Of a DNA stretch of 64,000 bases, positions 26,892 to 36,159 are shown one piece after another; position 1 is the stretch's first letter; each line of letters starts with the position of its first letter. A program made the position numbers and the translations under genes. Source of the DNA: Sphingobium sp. CAP-1 (GTDB lineage Bacteria; Pseudomonadota; Alphaproteobacteria; Sphingomonadales; Sphingomonadaceae); assembly GCF_009720145.1 (NCBI RefSeq), contig NZ_CP046253.1:903501-967500 (forward strand). Reading direction: 5' to 3'. The notes beneath the pieces were generated by a model, which saw nothing but the letters and a program-made list of their open reading frames with translations, made no database searches and was not told the origin of the DNA.

Positions 26892-28627
26892 GCCGCGTCC
26901 TCCCCATGGCGGACCGTGACGACACGCATCATCCCCGTGTGCATGTGCATCAGCATATGACAGTGAAAGGCCCAGTCGCCGATCGCATCGGCAGTGAGAT
27001 CGAAACTGACCTTGCCGCCGGGCAGGACGTTGACCGTATGCTTGCGGGGATTATGCAGGGCGTCCTCCCCGGTGACGAGCTGGAAGAAATGACCGTGGAT
27101 GTGGATGGGATGCGGCATCATCGTGTCGTTGATGAGGTTCACGCGCACCCGTTCCATATGGCGGAAGGGGATGCGTTCCGCCCCGTCGGACAGCTTCACC
27201 CCGTCGAAGGACCACATATAGCGTTCCATATTGGCGGTCAGGTGAATGTCGAGCGTGCGGGTCGGCGTGCGGATATCCTCGTTCGGTTCGAGCGCGCGCA
27301 GATCGGCATAGGTGAGGACGCGATGGTCGACATCCTCCAGCCCCGTCGGCCGGTCGGCGGTGCGATCGGCCGGCATGGCGGACAGGGTCGCGACCCCCGG
27401 CCCCATCGGCACGTTAGGGGCGACCGAAGGATCGAGCATCTTCATGGCATGGCCCGACATGCTTTCATTCGCGGGCTGGCTGAGGTCGATCACGCCCCCC
27501 TGCCCCATGTCCATGCCAGCCATGTCCATGCCCATATCCTTCATGGTGAGAAGGGGACGCCGGCGCAGGTCGGGGATCGGCGCAACCATGCCGATCTGCG
27601 GCGCGAGCGTGGCGCGGACCTGTCCCGACCGATCGATCGCTTCGGCGATCAGGCCATAGGCCTTGGCTTCGGTCGGACAGACGATCACGTCATAGGTTTC
27701 GGCGATGCCGATCTGGAACTCATCCGTCTCGACCGGCTGGACATGCTGGCCGTCGCACTGCACCACGGTCATCGGCAGGCCGGGCAGGCGGACGTTGAAA
27801 TTGGTCATGGCGGACGCGTTGACGATGCGCAGCCGCACCCGCTCACCGGGCGTAAACAGCCCGGTCCAGTTTTCCGGCGTGCCATGGCCGTTGATGAGGA
27901 AGCTGTAGGTGGAGCCGGTCACGTCCGAAATATCGGTGGGGTCCATCCGCATCTTGCCCCAGTCCATCCGGTCCTTGTACGGCTGATCCTTGCCCGCGAG
28001 CAGCCCGGCCAGCGTCTGGCGCTGCATGTTGTAATAGCCGCCCATCTGCTTGAGGCGCTTGAGCAGCATATGGGGATGCACCGGCGACCAGTCGGCCAGC
28101 ACGATCACATGTTCGCGATCCGACCGGACCGGATCGGGACCGGCGGGGTCAATGACGATCGGGCCATAATGGCCCATCGCCTCCTGCATTCCCGAATGGC
28201 TGTGATACCAGTAGGTGCCGGACTGACGGATCGGGAAATCATAGGTGAAGGTTGCGCCCGGACGGATGCCGGGGAAGCTGACGCCCGGCACGCCATCCAT
28301 CTGGAAGGGGACGATCAGGCCGTGCCAGTGGATCGACGTATCCTCTTTCAATGTGTTGGTGACGGCGAGGCGGACATGCTGCCCTTCCTTCAGCCGGATG
28401 AGCGGCGCGGGGACGGTGCCGTTGATGGTGATGGCATGAGCCGAGCGGTTGCCGGTGCCGAAATGGCTTTCTCCGACCGTCAGTGCGATCGTCTCGCCCG
28501 ACAGGACGCCGGGTGCGGGGCGCAGGCCCGGTGTGCCGCTGCGCGCCCAGGCGGGGAAAGCGCTGGCGAGGGTCAGCGCGGCGGCGCTCTTGAACAGGGT
28601 GCGGCGGTCGAGGGACAGGTTGCTCAT
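26888..28627 (-). CDS. copA: Copper resistance multicopper oxidase CopA
   Basis: Protein of 579 residues. A twin-arginine signal (LDRRTLFKSAAALTLASAF) sends it folded to the periplasm. The three cupredoxin domains carry the copper ligands in HWHGLIVPFQMDG, TYWYHSHSGMQEAMGHYGP, HPIHIHGHFFQLV and HCHMLMHMHTGMM. A Met-rich insert (MGMDMAGMDMGQ) at about residues 365-380 is typical of CopA/PcoA. It is expected to oxidise Cu(I) and bind copper. It lies immediately below the ECF sigma gene with a 24-base gap, so it is probably controlled by that sigma factor. Confidence 0.95.
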   Translation of the reverse strand: MSNLSLDRRTLFKSAAALTLASAFPAWARSGTPGLRPAPGVLSGETIALTVGESHFGTGNRSAHAITINGTVPAPLIRLKEGQHVRLAVTNTLKEDTSIHWHGLIVPFQMDGVPGVSFPGIRPGATFTYDFPIRQSGTYWYHSHSGMQEAMGHYGPIVIDPAGPDPVRSDREHVIVLADWSPVHPHMLLKRLKQMGGYYNMQRQTLAGLLAGKDQPYKDRMDWGKMRMDPTDISDVTGSTYSFLINGHGTPENWTGLFTPGERVRLRIVNASAMTNFNVRLPGLPMTVVQCDGQHVQPVETDEFQIGIAETYDVIVCPTEAKAYGLIAEAIDRSGQVRATLAPQIGMVAPIPDLRRRPLLTMKDMGMDMAGMDMGQGGVIDLSQPANESMSGHAMKMLDPSVAPNVPMGPGVATLSAMPADRTADRPTGLEDVDHRVLTYADLRALEPNEDIRTPTRTLDIHLTANMERYMWSFDGVKLSDGAERIPFRHMERVRVNLINDTMMPHPIHIHGHFFQLVTGEDALHNPRKHTVNVLPGGKVSFDLTADAIGDWAFHCHMLMHMHTGMMRVVTVRHGEDAA

Positions 28628-28651
28628 GCCCCTTCATACGCGGGCGCGATC

Positions 28652-29215
28652 CTAATCCCTCAAAATTTCCGTGAGTTTGGCGCGGGCGCGGTAGAGGCGG
28701 GTTTCGACCGCTTTCTCGGTCACGCCCAGCACCTGCGCCGCTTCGGCCTGGCTCATCTGCTCGATGGTGCGGAGCAGCAATACGTCCTTGAGATTGGCGG
28801 GGAGCGCCGCGATGGCGGCGTTGATGCGGGCAAGCGCGTGCTGCGAGCCGAGCGCTTCCTCCGGCGTGGCCGCGCTGTCGGCGATGTCGAGCGCGTCGTC
28901 GATCGGCCGGGCGAAGGCGAAGAAGCGGCGGACGGCGCGGCGGCGCGCCCAGTCGCGGCATTTGTTGAGCGCGATGCGGGCGATCCAGATGCGGAAGGGC
29001 CGTGCATCGTCATAGCGGGCGAGCGCGGCGAAAGCGGCGACGAACGTCTCCTGCGTGATGTCGAGCGCTTCGTCGCCATCGCCGATATGGCCGCGGATGA
29101 TGCGGTAGACGGCATCGCGGTGCCGCTGCATCAGCGCGGCATAGGCCGATTGCTGCCCCGCCAGCGCGCGGGCGGCGAGCGCCCGGTCGTCAGGATCGGG
29201 GTCGGGCTGGTTCAC
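28652..29215 (-). CDS. ECF sigma factor, CnrH-like position
   Basis: Protein of 187 residues. Region 2 is QQSAYAALMQRHRDAVYRII with DITQETFVAAFAALARYD and PFRIWIARIALNKCRDWARRR; region 4 is LLLRTIEQMSQAEAAQVLGVTEKAVETRLYRARAKL. Length and gene order (membrane protein, metal sensor, sigma factor) match CnrH/NccH. The start is GTG 29215, one base after the stop of the sensor gene. It would be held by the membrane protein and released when the sensor detects metal, then transcribe the downstream copAB genes. That copper role is inferred from position. Confidence 0.88.
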   Translation of the reverse strand: MNQPDPDPDDRALAARALAGQQSAYAALMQRHRDAVYRIIRGHIGDGDEALDITQETFVAAFAALARYDDARPFRIWIARIALNKCRDWARRRAVRRFFAFARPIDDALDIADSAATPEEALGSQHALARINAAIAALPANLKDVLLLRTIEQMSQAEAAQVLGVTEKAVETRLYRARAKLTEILRD

Positions 29216-29216
29216 C

Positions 29217-29660
29217 TTATCGGTTTATCTGGGCTGGCTGGGTCAAAGCCTTGACGATGGCGGTGTCGAACTGCGCCGCCTGATCGGGGCGCAGCACCGC
29301 GCGCATCGCGAAAATATGCTGGAGCGTCTCCTTCTGGAGCTGGCCCATGACATGGTGCGAGCGATCGACCGCCGCGCCAACCCTGGGACCATAGCCATGT
29401 TCGGCGGCGATAGCGGCGGCGAGTCGCTGATTGTCGGCGCGCATTTCCGCCTCCAGCGCTGCGCGGCGGACGGCGAAGGCAGCCTCCAGTTCGTGAATGC
29501 GCTGTTCCTGCGCCGGGTCGAGGCTCAACCGTTCGTGCAGCAGCCTATGCACTTCGCTTTCGACGCGCGGTTCGGGCGCGAGCCAGACGCGCGCGACCAG
29601 CACCGCCGCCAGCGAAGCGGCGAAGGCGACGAGCGCAACGAGGAGATAGCGGCGCGTCAT
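29217..29660 (-). CDS. Periplasmic heavy-metal sensor, CnrX/ZraP family
   Basis: Protein of 147 residues, close to the 148 of CnrX. One N-terminal membrane anchor (LLVALVAFAASLAAVLVARVWL, residues about 6-27) precedes a mainly helical periplasmic domain with EVHRLLHERLSLDPAQEQRIHELEAAFAVRRAALEAEM, the four-helix hooked hairpin of the Metal_resist (PF13801) family. HRLLHERL could supply His metal ligands. It overlaps its upstream partner by 4 bases (ATGA). The sensed metal, presumably copper from the neighbours, is not proven. Confidence 0.82.
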   Translation of the reverse strand: MTRRYLLVALVAFAASLAAVLVARVWLAPEPRVESEVHRLLHERLSLDPAQEQRIHELEAAFAVRRAALEAEMRADNQRLAAAIAAEHGYGPRVGAAVDRSHHVMGQLQKETLQHIFAMRAVLRPDQAAQFDTAIVKALTQPAQINR

Positions 29661-29920
29661 TGGCCGAGCAGGCGCGAGGGGGCATAGTCGGACATGCCGA
29701 TCGGCAAGGGCGACGCCTGCGCAGGCGCGGCGGGCACGATGCTGCCGGCCCAGCCGATGCCGATCGCCAGCAGGCCGGCGAGCGCCAGACTGCGCCGCGC
29801 GACCCGCTGATCGCGCTTTTGGGCGACGCCGCCCATCACGGCGTCGTCCATCCCCGCCAGCCGCGCATCGACGGGCATCGCCCGCACCGCGCCCAGCATC
29901 TGGTCCAGATCGGTCATCAT
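29657..29920 (-). CDS. Small membrane protein, probable CnrY-type anti-sigma factor
   Basis: Protein of 87 residues: about 45 residues of cytoplasmic N-terminus (MMTDLDQMLGAVRAMPVDAR), one membrane helix (SLALAGLLAIGIGWAGSIV, about residues 48-66) and a short periplasmic tail. CnrY is 95 residues with the same plan: an N-terminal sigma-binding arm, one helix and a small outside part. Sequence similarity is too low for me to be certain, so the call rests on size, topology and gene order Y-X-H. GGAGAT stands 4 bases before the ATGATG start. The frame is open upstream to 30058 but is unlikely to be coding. Confidence 0.65.
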   Translation of the reverse strand: MMTDLDQMLGAVRAMPVDARLAGMDDAVMGGVAQKRDQRVARRSLALAGLLAIGIGWAGSIVPAAPAQASPLPIGMSDYAPSRLLGQ

Positions 29921-30003
29921 AGTATCTCCATCCTCACCAGCGCATACGCGCGGGCGCGGCCCATCCCTCATATGGCCCTTCTTTCTTTCGGCGGGGCGGA
30001 AAA

Positions 30004-30050
30004 AATTATGCGCATGGGCTGAGGGGTCCGGCAAGTCCATGCGTAATTTC
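30004..30050. promoter_or_regulatory. Inverted repeat between the divergent cnrYXH-like and copCD genes
   Basis: AAATTATGCGCATGG (30004-30018) and CCATGCGTAATTT (30038-30050) are near-perfect inverted copies differing by one inserted pair. The element sits in the 159-base divergent gap, 30 bases before copC, and could be a shared operator. No database check of the motif was possible. Confidence 0.35.
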
Positions 30051-30079
30051 CCTGACACCCCCCTGTTGGAGATGCCCCT

Positions 30080-30451
30080 ATGACCCGTCTGTTCCTGACC
30101 GTCGCCGCCTTCGCCCTGACCCTACCGGGCATGGCGAGCGCGCACAGCAAGCTGCTGTCGTCCACCCCGGCCGCCAATGCGACCGTCGCCAAGCCGACCA
30201 AGCTCAGCCTGACCTTTTCCGAAACCTTCCTGGCACCGCTGAGCGGGGCGGAGCTGACCATGACGGGGATGCCGGGCATGGCCAATCACGACCCGATGCC
30301 GATCAAGGGTTTCAAGACCGCCGTCGACGGCAAGACCATGACGCTGACCTTCCCCCGTGCGCTGCCCGCCGGCAGCTATGACCTGAAATGGCATATCGTC
30401 GGCGCAGACCAGCACAAGATGGAAGGCGGCTACAGCTTCACGGTGAAGTGA
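30080..30451 (+). CDS. copC: Copper resistance protein CopC (periplasmic copper chaperone)
   Basis: Protein of 123 residues. A signal peptide ends at MASAHSKLL, so the mature protein begins with His, the usual Cu(II) ligand of CopC. Conserved features are SSTPAANATVAKPTKLSLTFSE, MTLTFPRALPAGSYDLKWHIVGADQHKMEG and the C-terminal YSFTVK. The fold is a cupredoxin-like beta barrel that carries periplasmic copper. Its stop overlaps copD (TGATG). Confidence 0.92.
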   Translation: MTRLFLTVAAFALTLPGMASAHSKLLSSTPAANATVAKPTKLSLTFSETFLAPLSGAELTMTGMPGMANHDPMPIKGFKTAVDGKTMTLTFPRALPAGSYDLKWHIVGADQHKMEGGYSFTVK

Positions 30452-31326
30452 TGAGCGAGGGGGCGTTGATCGGCGCGCGCTTCGCGCTGATGATCGACCT
30501 CGCCTTGCTCATGGGCCTGCCATTATTCTGGTGGGTCATGGGCGCAGGTGAGGATTGGGCGGGGCGGCGGGGCGTGCTGGCGCTGCTGGCGGTCGGGGGC
30601 ATGGCGCTGTCGGCGCTGTGGCTGCTGGCCAGCGCGGCGGCGATGACCGACGCGCCGATCATGCCTCCCGACTGGGCGACGGCCCATATATTGCTGACGA
30701 TGACGCCGATCGGACCGGTGCTGGCGGCGCGGGGCGCGGCGTTGCTGGCGGCGCTGGGCGCGCTGGCGCTGCCGCGCGGTGTGCGCTGGGTCTTGCTACC
30801 GGCGGCGGTGGCGGCGGCGACGCTTGCCTGGACCGGCCATGCCGGCGCGACCGAGGCATTGGCCGGGACGCTGCACCGCGCCGCCGATGTCGCCCATATC
30901 TGGGCGGCGGCGGGCTGGATCGGCGCGCTGGCTGTGCTGTTCCATGCCGTGATGCGGCTGCGGGCGGGCGACGATGCCCGGCCGGTGGCGCAGATGCTGG
31001 CGGGCTTTGCGCTGATGGGGTCGCTGATCGTGGCGACCCTGGTGGTGAGCGGCGCGATCAATGCGGCGATGATCGTGGGGATCGCGGACCTGCCGGCGCT
31101 GATCGGCAGCCGCTATGGCTGGCTGCTGGGCGCGAAGCTGAGCCTGTTCGGGCTGATGCTGGGACTGGCGGCGCTCAATCGCTGGCGGTTGACCCCGGCG
31201 CTGGAAGCCGGAGCGACGCCGCAGGCGATCCGGCATTTGCGGCTGTCGCTGCTGGTGGAGACGAGCGCGGCGGCGGCGATCATCGGACTGGTCGGCTGGC
31301 TGGGGACGCTCGATCCGCTGGCCTGA
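30451..31326 (+). CDS. copD: Copper resistance protein CopD (inner-membrane copper transporter)
   Basis: Membrane protein of 291 residues with about eight hydrophobic segments. WTGHAGATEALAGTLHRAADVAHIWAAAGWIGAL and LFGLMLGLAALNRWRLTP match the CopD family, with conserved His in TGHAG and DVAHIW. It would move copper across the inner membrane with CopC as periplasmic partner. Translation is coupled to copC by one shared base. A palindromic repeat follows. Confidence 0.88.
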   Translation: MSEGALIGARFALMIDLALLMGLPLFWWVMGAGEDWAGRRGVLALLAVGGMALSALWLLASAAAMTDAPIMPPDWATAHILLTMTPIGPVLAARGAALLAALGALALPRGVRWVLLPAAVAAATLAWTGHAGATEALAGTLHRAADVAHIWAAAGWIGALAVLFHAVMRLRAGDDARPVAQMLAGFALMGSLIVATLVVSGAINAAMIVGIADLPALIGSRYGWLLGAKLSLFGLMLGLAALNRWRLTPALEAGATPQAIRHLRLSLLVETSAAAAIIGLVGWLGTLDPLA

Positions 31327-31331
31327 AATAT

Positions 31332-31400
31332 CGTCATTGCGAGCGTAGCGAAGCAATCCATGTCGCACCGTTGGATTGCTTCGCTACGCTCGCAATGACG
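31332..31400. repeat. Perfect 29-base inverted repeat
   Basis: Arms 31332-31360 and 31372-31400 are exact inverted copies (start CGTCATTGCGAGCG, end CGCTCGCAATGACG) with an 11-base loop. The GCGTAGCGAAGCAATCCA core is a dispersed extragenic palindrome in many proteobacteria. It lies between convergent genes and probably works as a transcript end in both directions. Confidence 0.8.
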
Positions 31401-31406
31401 TTGCAA

Positions 31407-32123
31407 TCAGGCCGGACGGTAGATGCAGTAGATTTTCTTCACATGCACGCGGCTGTCCCAACTGCAACTGGCGCCCTGTTCGACCAGGAAAATGTCGCCT
31501 TTCGCGAACGTGCCTTCCGCGCCGACTTCATCGACGAAGGTGACGCTGCCGTCGAGCAGATACATGAGTTCAAAATGGCCGTAACGCATGGCGCGGCGGT
31601 GATAGGGGGTCGAATCCCATGTGCCCGCCATGAATTCGCCATCCTCCGATTTCCAGTCCGTATTGTTGCGGCACTGGGGCGTCGGGCCGACCAGCAATTC
31701 GGCGAGCGGCGCGCCGGACGGGGCCAGCGGCGCGTCGGCATCGACCGGGATGATCGTGGCGTCGCCGGCGGGGCCGCCGCTGCGGCGCATATAGAGCAGG
31801 CGGCTGTCGGCATCGGCCGTCCAGGCGAAGGATGCGCCACCGCGCAGGACGAGGCTGTCGCCTTCGGCCAGCGCCATATCGACATCGCCGCCAGCGATGC
31901 GCACCGAGCCGGATTCCACGATGATAAATTCATCGGCGGGCATCGCGGCGACCATGCCCGCGCCCTGCGGCAGGGCGATCAGGCCGGCGCTGATCGGGCC
32001 GTCCGCCAGCGGCAGCGCGGCGCGGGCGGCGAGGAAGGGATCGCCCTCCCCGGCGGTCACGGTCGCGCCGGCGGCCCAGGCGCGGAGGTCGATGAAGCTG
32101 CGGGTCACACTTGCATTGGTCAT
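31407..32123 (-). CDS. Bicupin, (S)-ureidoglycine aminohydrolase/DUF861-like
   Basis: Protein of 238 residues with two cupin domains. The first is about residues 45-125 (MPADEFIIVESGSVRIAGGD, then ALAEGDSLVLRGG). The second is about 165-238 (HRRAMRYGHFELMYLLDGSVTFVDE, then FAKGDIFLVEQGASCSWDS) and holds the likely metal ligands. The fold resembles UGHY/EutQ-like cupins, but no purine-degradation genes are nearby, so a role in ureidoglycine breakdown is doubtful. Start ATG 32123; the frame is open to 32174. Confidence 0.65.
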   Translation of the reverse strand: MTNASVTRSFIDLRAWAAGATVTAGEGDPFLAARAALPLADGPISAGLIALPQGAGMVAAMPADEFIIVESGSVRIAGGDVDMALAEGDSLVLRGGASFAWTADADSRLLYMRRSGGPAGDATIIPVDADAPLAPSGAPLAELLVGPTPQCRNNTDWKSEDGEFMAGTWDSTPYHRRAMRYGHFELMYLLDGSVTFVDEVGAEGTFAKGDIFLVEQGASCSWDSRVHVKKIYCIYRPA

Positions 32124-32202
32124 GACGGCCTTTCCATTGGACAAGGCCGCAGGATAATCCCTGCCGCGCGGCACGATGCGCCGTTTGCCGCGCGGCGGTT
32201 TG

Positions 32203-34733
32203 TCAGACCTGCCGCAAGGCGCTGGCCGGACGGACGGATAGCAATGGGATCGATCCGGCCAGACCTATGCCCAGTGTCAGCAGCGCCCCGCCCGCCAGCG
32301 TCGCCAGCACGATCGGCCAGTCGGGCGCCCAGCCGAAATCGAATAGCTGGACGATCACGAACCAGGCCGCCGCGCTGCCCAGCGCCAGCGCCACCAGCGC
32401 CAATATGGCGGCGAGCAGCCCATATTCGAGCGCCTGTGCGCCGAGCAACTGGGCGCGGGTCGCGCCCAGCGTCTTGAGGATCACGCCGTCATAGCTGCGC
32501 GCCTGGCGCGAGGCGGCGATCGCGCCGACCAATACGGCGATGCCGGCGAGGATCGCGACCGACGCGGCGACGAGGATGGCGCGCGACATTTGCGTGAGGA
32601 TCGCCCCGACCTGATCGATCACTTCCCCCACGGCGATCACCGACACACCGGGAAAGGCGGCGAGCAGGGCGCGGGTCATGGGGATATTGTGGCGAGCATC
32701 CATGGTGATGGTCGCGGCGACGCTGTGCGGCGCGGATTGCAGCGTGGCGGGGGAAAAGACCAGCACATAGTTGAAGCCCATCGTGTCCCAGTTGACCTTG
32801 CGCAGGGAAGCGATGCGCGCCTCTATTTCGCGGCCGAGGATCGAGACGGTGAGCGTGTCGCCGACGCCGATATTAAGGATTTTCGCGGCCTCCGCGTCGA
32901 GCGAGACGAGTGGCGGGCCGCTATAGTCCTTCGCCCACCATGCGCCGGCGACGAGGTCGCTGCCTTCGGGCAGGGTGGCGCTGTAGGTGACGCCGCGTTC
33001 GCCGCGCAGGAACCAGGCGCCTTCGGGCAAATCCTTGAGGTCGGCGACGCGCTGTTTGCCGAAGGCGGTGATGGTGCCGCGCAGCACCGGGACGATGTTG
33101 AGCTGCGCTTCGGGCGCCTGACGCGCGACGATCCGGCGGAAGCGGGGCTGATCGGGCGCGGGGATGTCCAGCACGATCTGGGCCGGGGCTTTTTTCGGCA
33201 CGACGCTGCGTATTTCGGCATTGAGGCTGGTTTCGATGCCGGCCAGCGTGACGAACAAAGTGAGCGCAAGGCCGAGCGCCACGATCAGCGCGGCGGTCTG
33301 CGCGCCGGGGCGATGGAGATTGGCCAGCGCAAGGCGCAACAACGGACGGCGCGGCCGGGGCAGACGGCGCGCGAGCCGGCTGACGGCAAGGCCGAGGCCG
33401 AGCAGAAGCAGCAGAACCGCCGCGACCGCGCCCAGCACGGCGGCCGAGAAAAGCGGTTCGCGCGCGGTGCCGAGCGCCAGCGCAACCAGCAGCGCGCCGG
33501 CCACGCCCATGGCGGTCAGACTGTAGCGATCGAGGCCAGTGCGGCTTTCGACCGCGCCGCGGAAAATGGCTGCGGCAGGTTGGGTGCGCGCCTTGGCGAG
33601 CGGCGGGAAGGTGAAGAGGAAGGCGATCAGCAGGCCATAGGCAGCGCTGGTCAGCAGGGGCGCGGGATAGAGGCGGAAGCCGGGGCTGACCGGCAGCACG
33701 TCGCCGGCCAGTGCCACGACGAGCGGGGGCAGCGCCGCGCCGACGATCAGCCCCGCGCCGATGCCGAGCAGGGCGACCGCGCCGACCTGAAGCCGGTAGA
33801 TGCGGGCGATGTCGGTGGAAGTCGCGCCCAACACTTTCAGCGTAGCAATGCCGCCGCGCTTGGCGGCGAGATAGGAGGCGACGCCGTTGCTGACGCCGAT
33901 GCCGGCGATCACCAGCGCGGCAAGGCCGATCAGCGAGAGAAATTGCCCCATCCGTTCGATGAAACGGTCCGCGCCCGGCGCCGCACGGTCCCGATCCTTG
34001 AAGGTCCAGCCTTCGTTCGCGCGCGCCTTTTCCCAATCGGCGCGCACGGTGGCGGCGTCATAACGGGGGTATAGGCGGATGCGATATTTGCTGCTGTAGA
34101 GGCTGCCCGGCTGGATCAGGCCGGTGCGGCGCAACCCGTCCATCGACACGATCGCGACCGGACCAAGGGTGAAGCCTTCGCCCAGCCGGTCGGGTTCGTC
34201 GGCGATGATGGCGGCGATGGTGAAGCTCGCCACGCCATAGCGGAGGCGGTCGCCGCGCCGCACCACCAGCCGTTCCGCCAGCGCTTCGCCAATCAGGATA
34301 TGGTCGGGGTCGAGCGGGCGATAGGCGCGGTCATGCAGGGTCAGCGCGCCATAGAGCGGATAGGCGGCGTCGACGCCCTTGAGTTCGGTGAGGACAGCCG
34401 GGGGGGCGTCGCCCCCCTCCTGCCCTTGGCCTTGCCCTTCCCGCTGCGCCATGGCGCGGGTGCGGATCGTTTCGCTGAGGGCGCCAAGCTGGCGGAAGGC
34501 CTGTTTGTCGCCGAAACCCGCTTCCCGCTGGGTCATGGCGATTTCTATGTCGCCGCCCAATATCACCCGGCCGCGATCGCGCAGTTCCTGGGTGATGGCC
34601 GATGTCAGGCTGCCGATCGCCGCCAGCGTGGCGACGCCGAGGAAGAGGCAGAGGAACAGCAGGCGCAACCCCCGGACGCCCGGATGCAGGTCGCGCCGGG
34701 CGATGCGCCAGCTTGCCCGCCAGGTAAGGCCGG

Positions 34734-34737
<4 letters not shown>
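32203..34737 (-). CDS. ABC transporter permease, YbbP/FtsX family
   Basis: Protein of 844 residues, the length of E. coli YbbP. A membrane helix near the N-terminus (LRLLFLCLFLGVATLAAIGSL) is followed by a periplasmic MacB_PCD-like domain. Two groups of three helices contain FtsX domains (near residues 255-400 and 720-840). The short linker pair of helices in the middle is typical of DUF214-type permeases. Together with the ATPase gene it overlaps (34734-34737), it forms an exporter or lipid/protein-release system, substrate unknown. Start ATG 34737. Confidence 0.85.
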
Positions 34738-35433
<696 letters not shown>

Positions 35434-35435
<2 letters not shown>

Positions 35436-36159
35436 GAAGAAGGAGCGCTCCTTGGCGGGCAGATGGATGCAATATGGGGCGATGGCGCTGTTTGTCCATC
35501 TGGCGAGCGGCTGTTCCGACACAGCGCCGCCCCCTCCCCCGCCGGCCGACACAGCGCAGGCGGGGAACGGCGTCGCGTCGGCAGGCCCGGCGGCCGAGGA
35601 TGCGAAGCTGGTCGTGGCGTTCGGCGACAGCCTCTATGCCGGCTATAATCTGGATCAGGGCCAGGGGCTGGCCCCGGTGCTGGAGCAGGCGCTGAACGCG
35701 CGCGGGGTGAAGACGCGGGTGGTCAATGCCGGGGTGTCGGGCGACACCAGCGCGGCGGGGCTGGCGCGGCTGGCCTTCACGCTGGACGGACTGCCGCGCA
35801 AGCCCGACCTGATGCTGGTCGGGCTGGGCGGGAACGACATGCTGCGCGGTCTGTCCCCCAAGGAAACCCGCGCCAATCTGGGCGCGATCCTGATCGAGGC
35901 GCAGCGGCGGCGGATCAGGGTGGTGCTGACCGGGATGCTGGCGTCGCCCAATATGGGACCGGACTATGCCGCCACGTTCAACCCCATCTATCCAGAGCTG
36001 GCGAAACGCTATGACGCAACGCTCTACCCCTTCATGCTCGACGGGGTGATCGGCAAGCGGTCGCTGCAACTGCCCGACGGCATCCATCCCAATGACAAGG
36101 GCGTGACCGTGATCGTCAAAAAGCTGGCGCCGGTAGTGGCCGGGGCATTGAAGGAATGA
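35434..36159 (+). CDS. SGNH-family arylesterase/acyl-CoA thioesterase (TesA-like lipoprotein)
   Basis: Protein of 241 residues. Block I is VVAFGDSLYAGYNL with nucleophilic Ser (about residue 74), block III is LVGLGGNDMLRGL, and the catalytic Asp/His pair is in DGIHPNDKG. The N-terminus has Lys residues then FVHLASGC, a lipobox, so the mature enzyme is probably lipid-anchored, followed by a Pro-rich linker. E. coli TesA is periplasmic and cleaves acyl thioesters and esters. Start ATG 35434 overlaps the divergent ATPase start; ATG 35467 is the alternative. Its stop overlaps the next start. Confidence 0.85.

Noticed and set aside
26906..29254. Open frame of about 780 codons on the plus strand opposite copA and the sigma gene
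   Set aside because: It spans three well-identified genes on the other strand, has no family signature, and its composition (His, Asp, Arg, Gly rich) is that of an antisense shadow.
31332..31400. Insertion-sequence terminal repeats
   Set aside because: The two arms are only 11 bases apart with no transposase between them, so they form one hairpin element.
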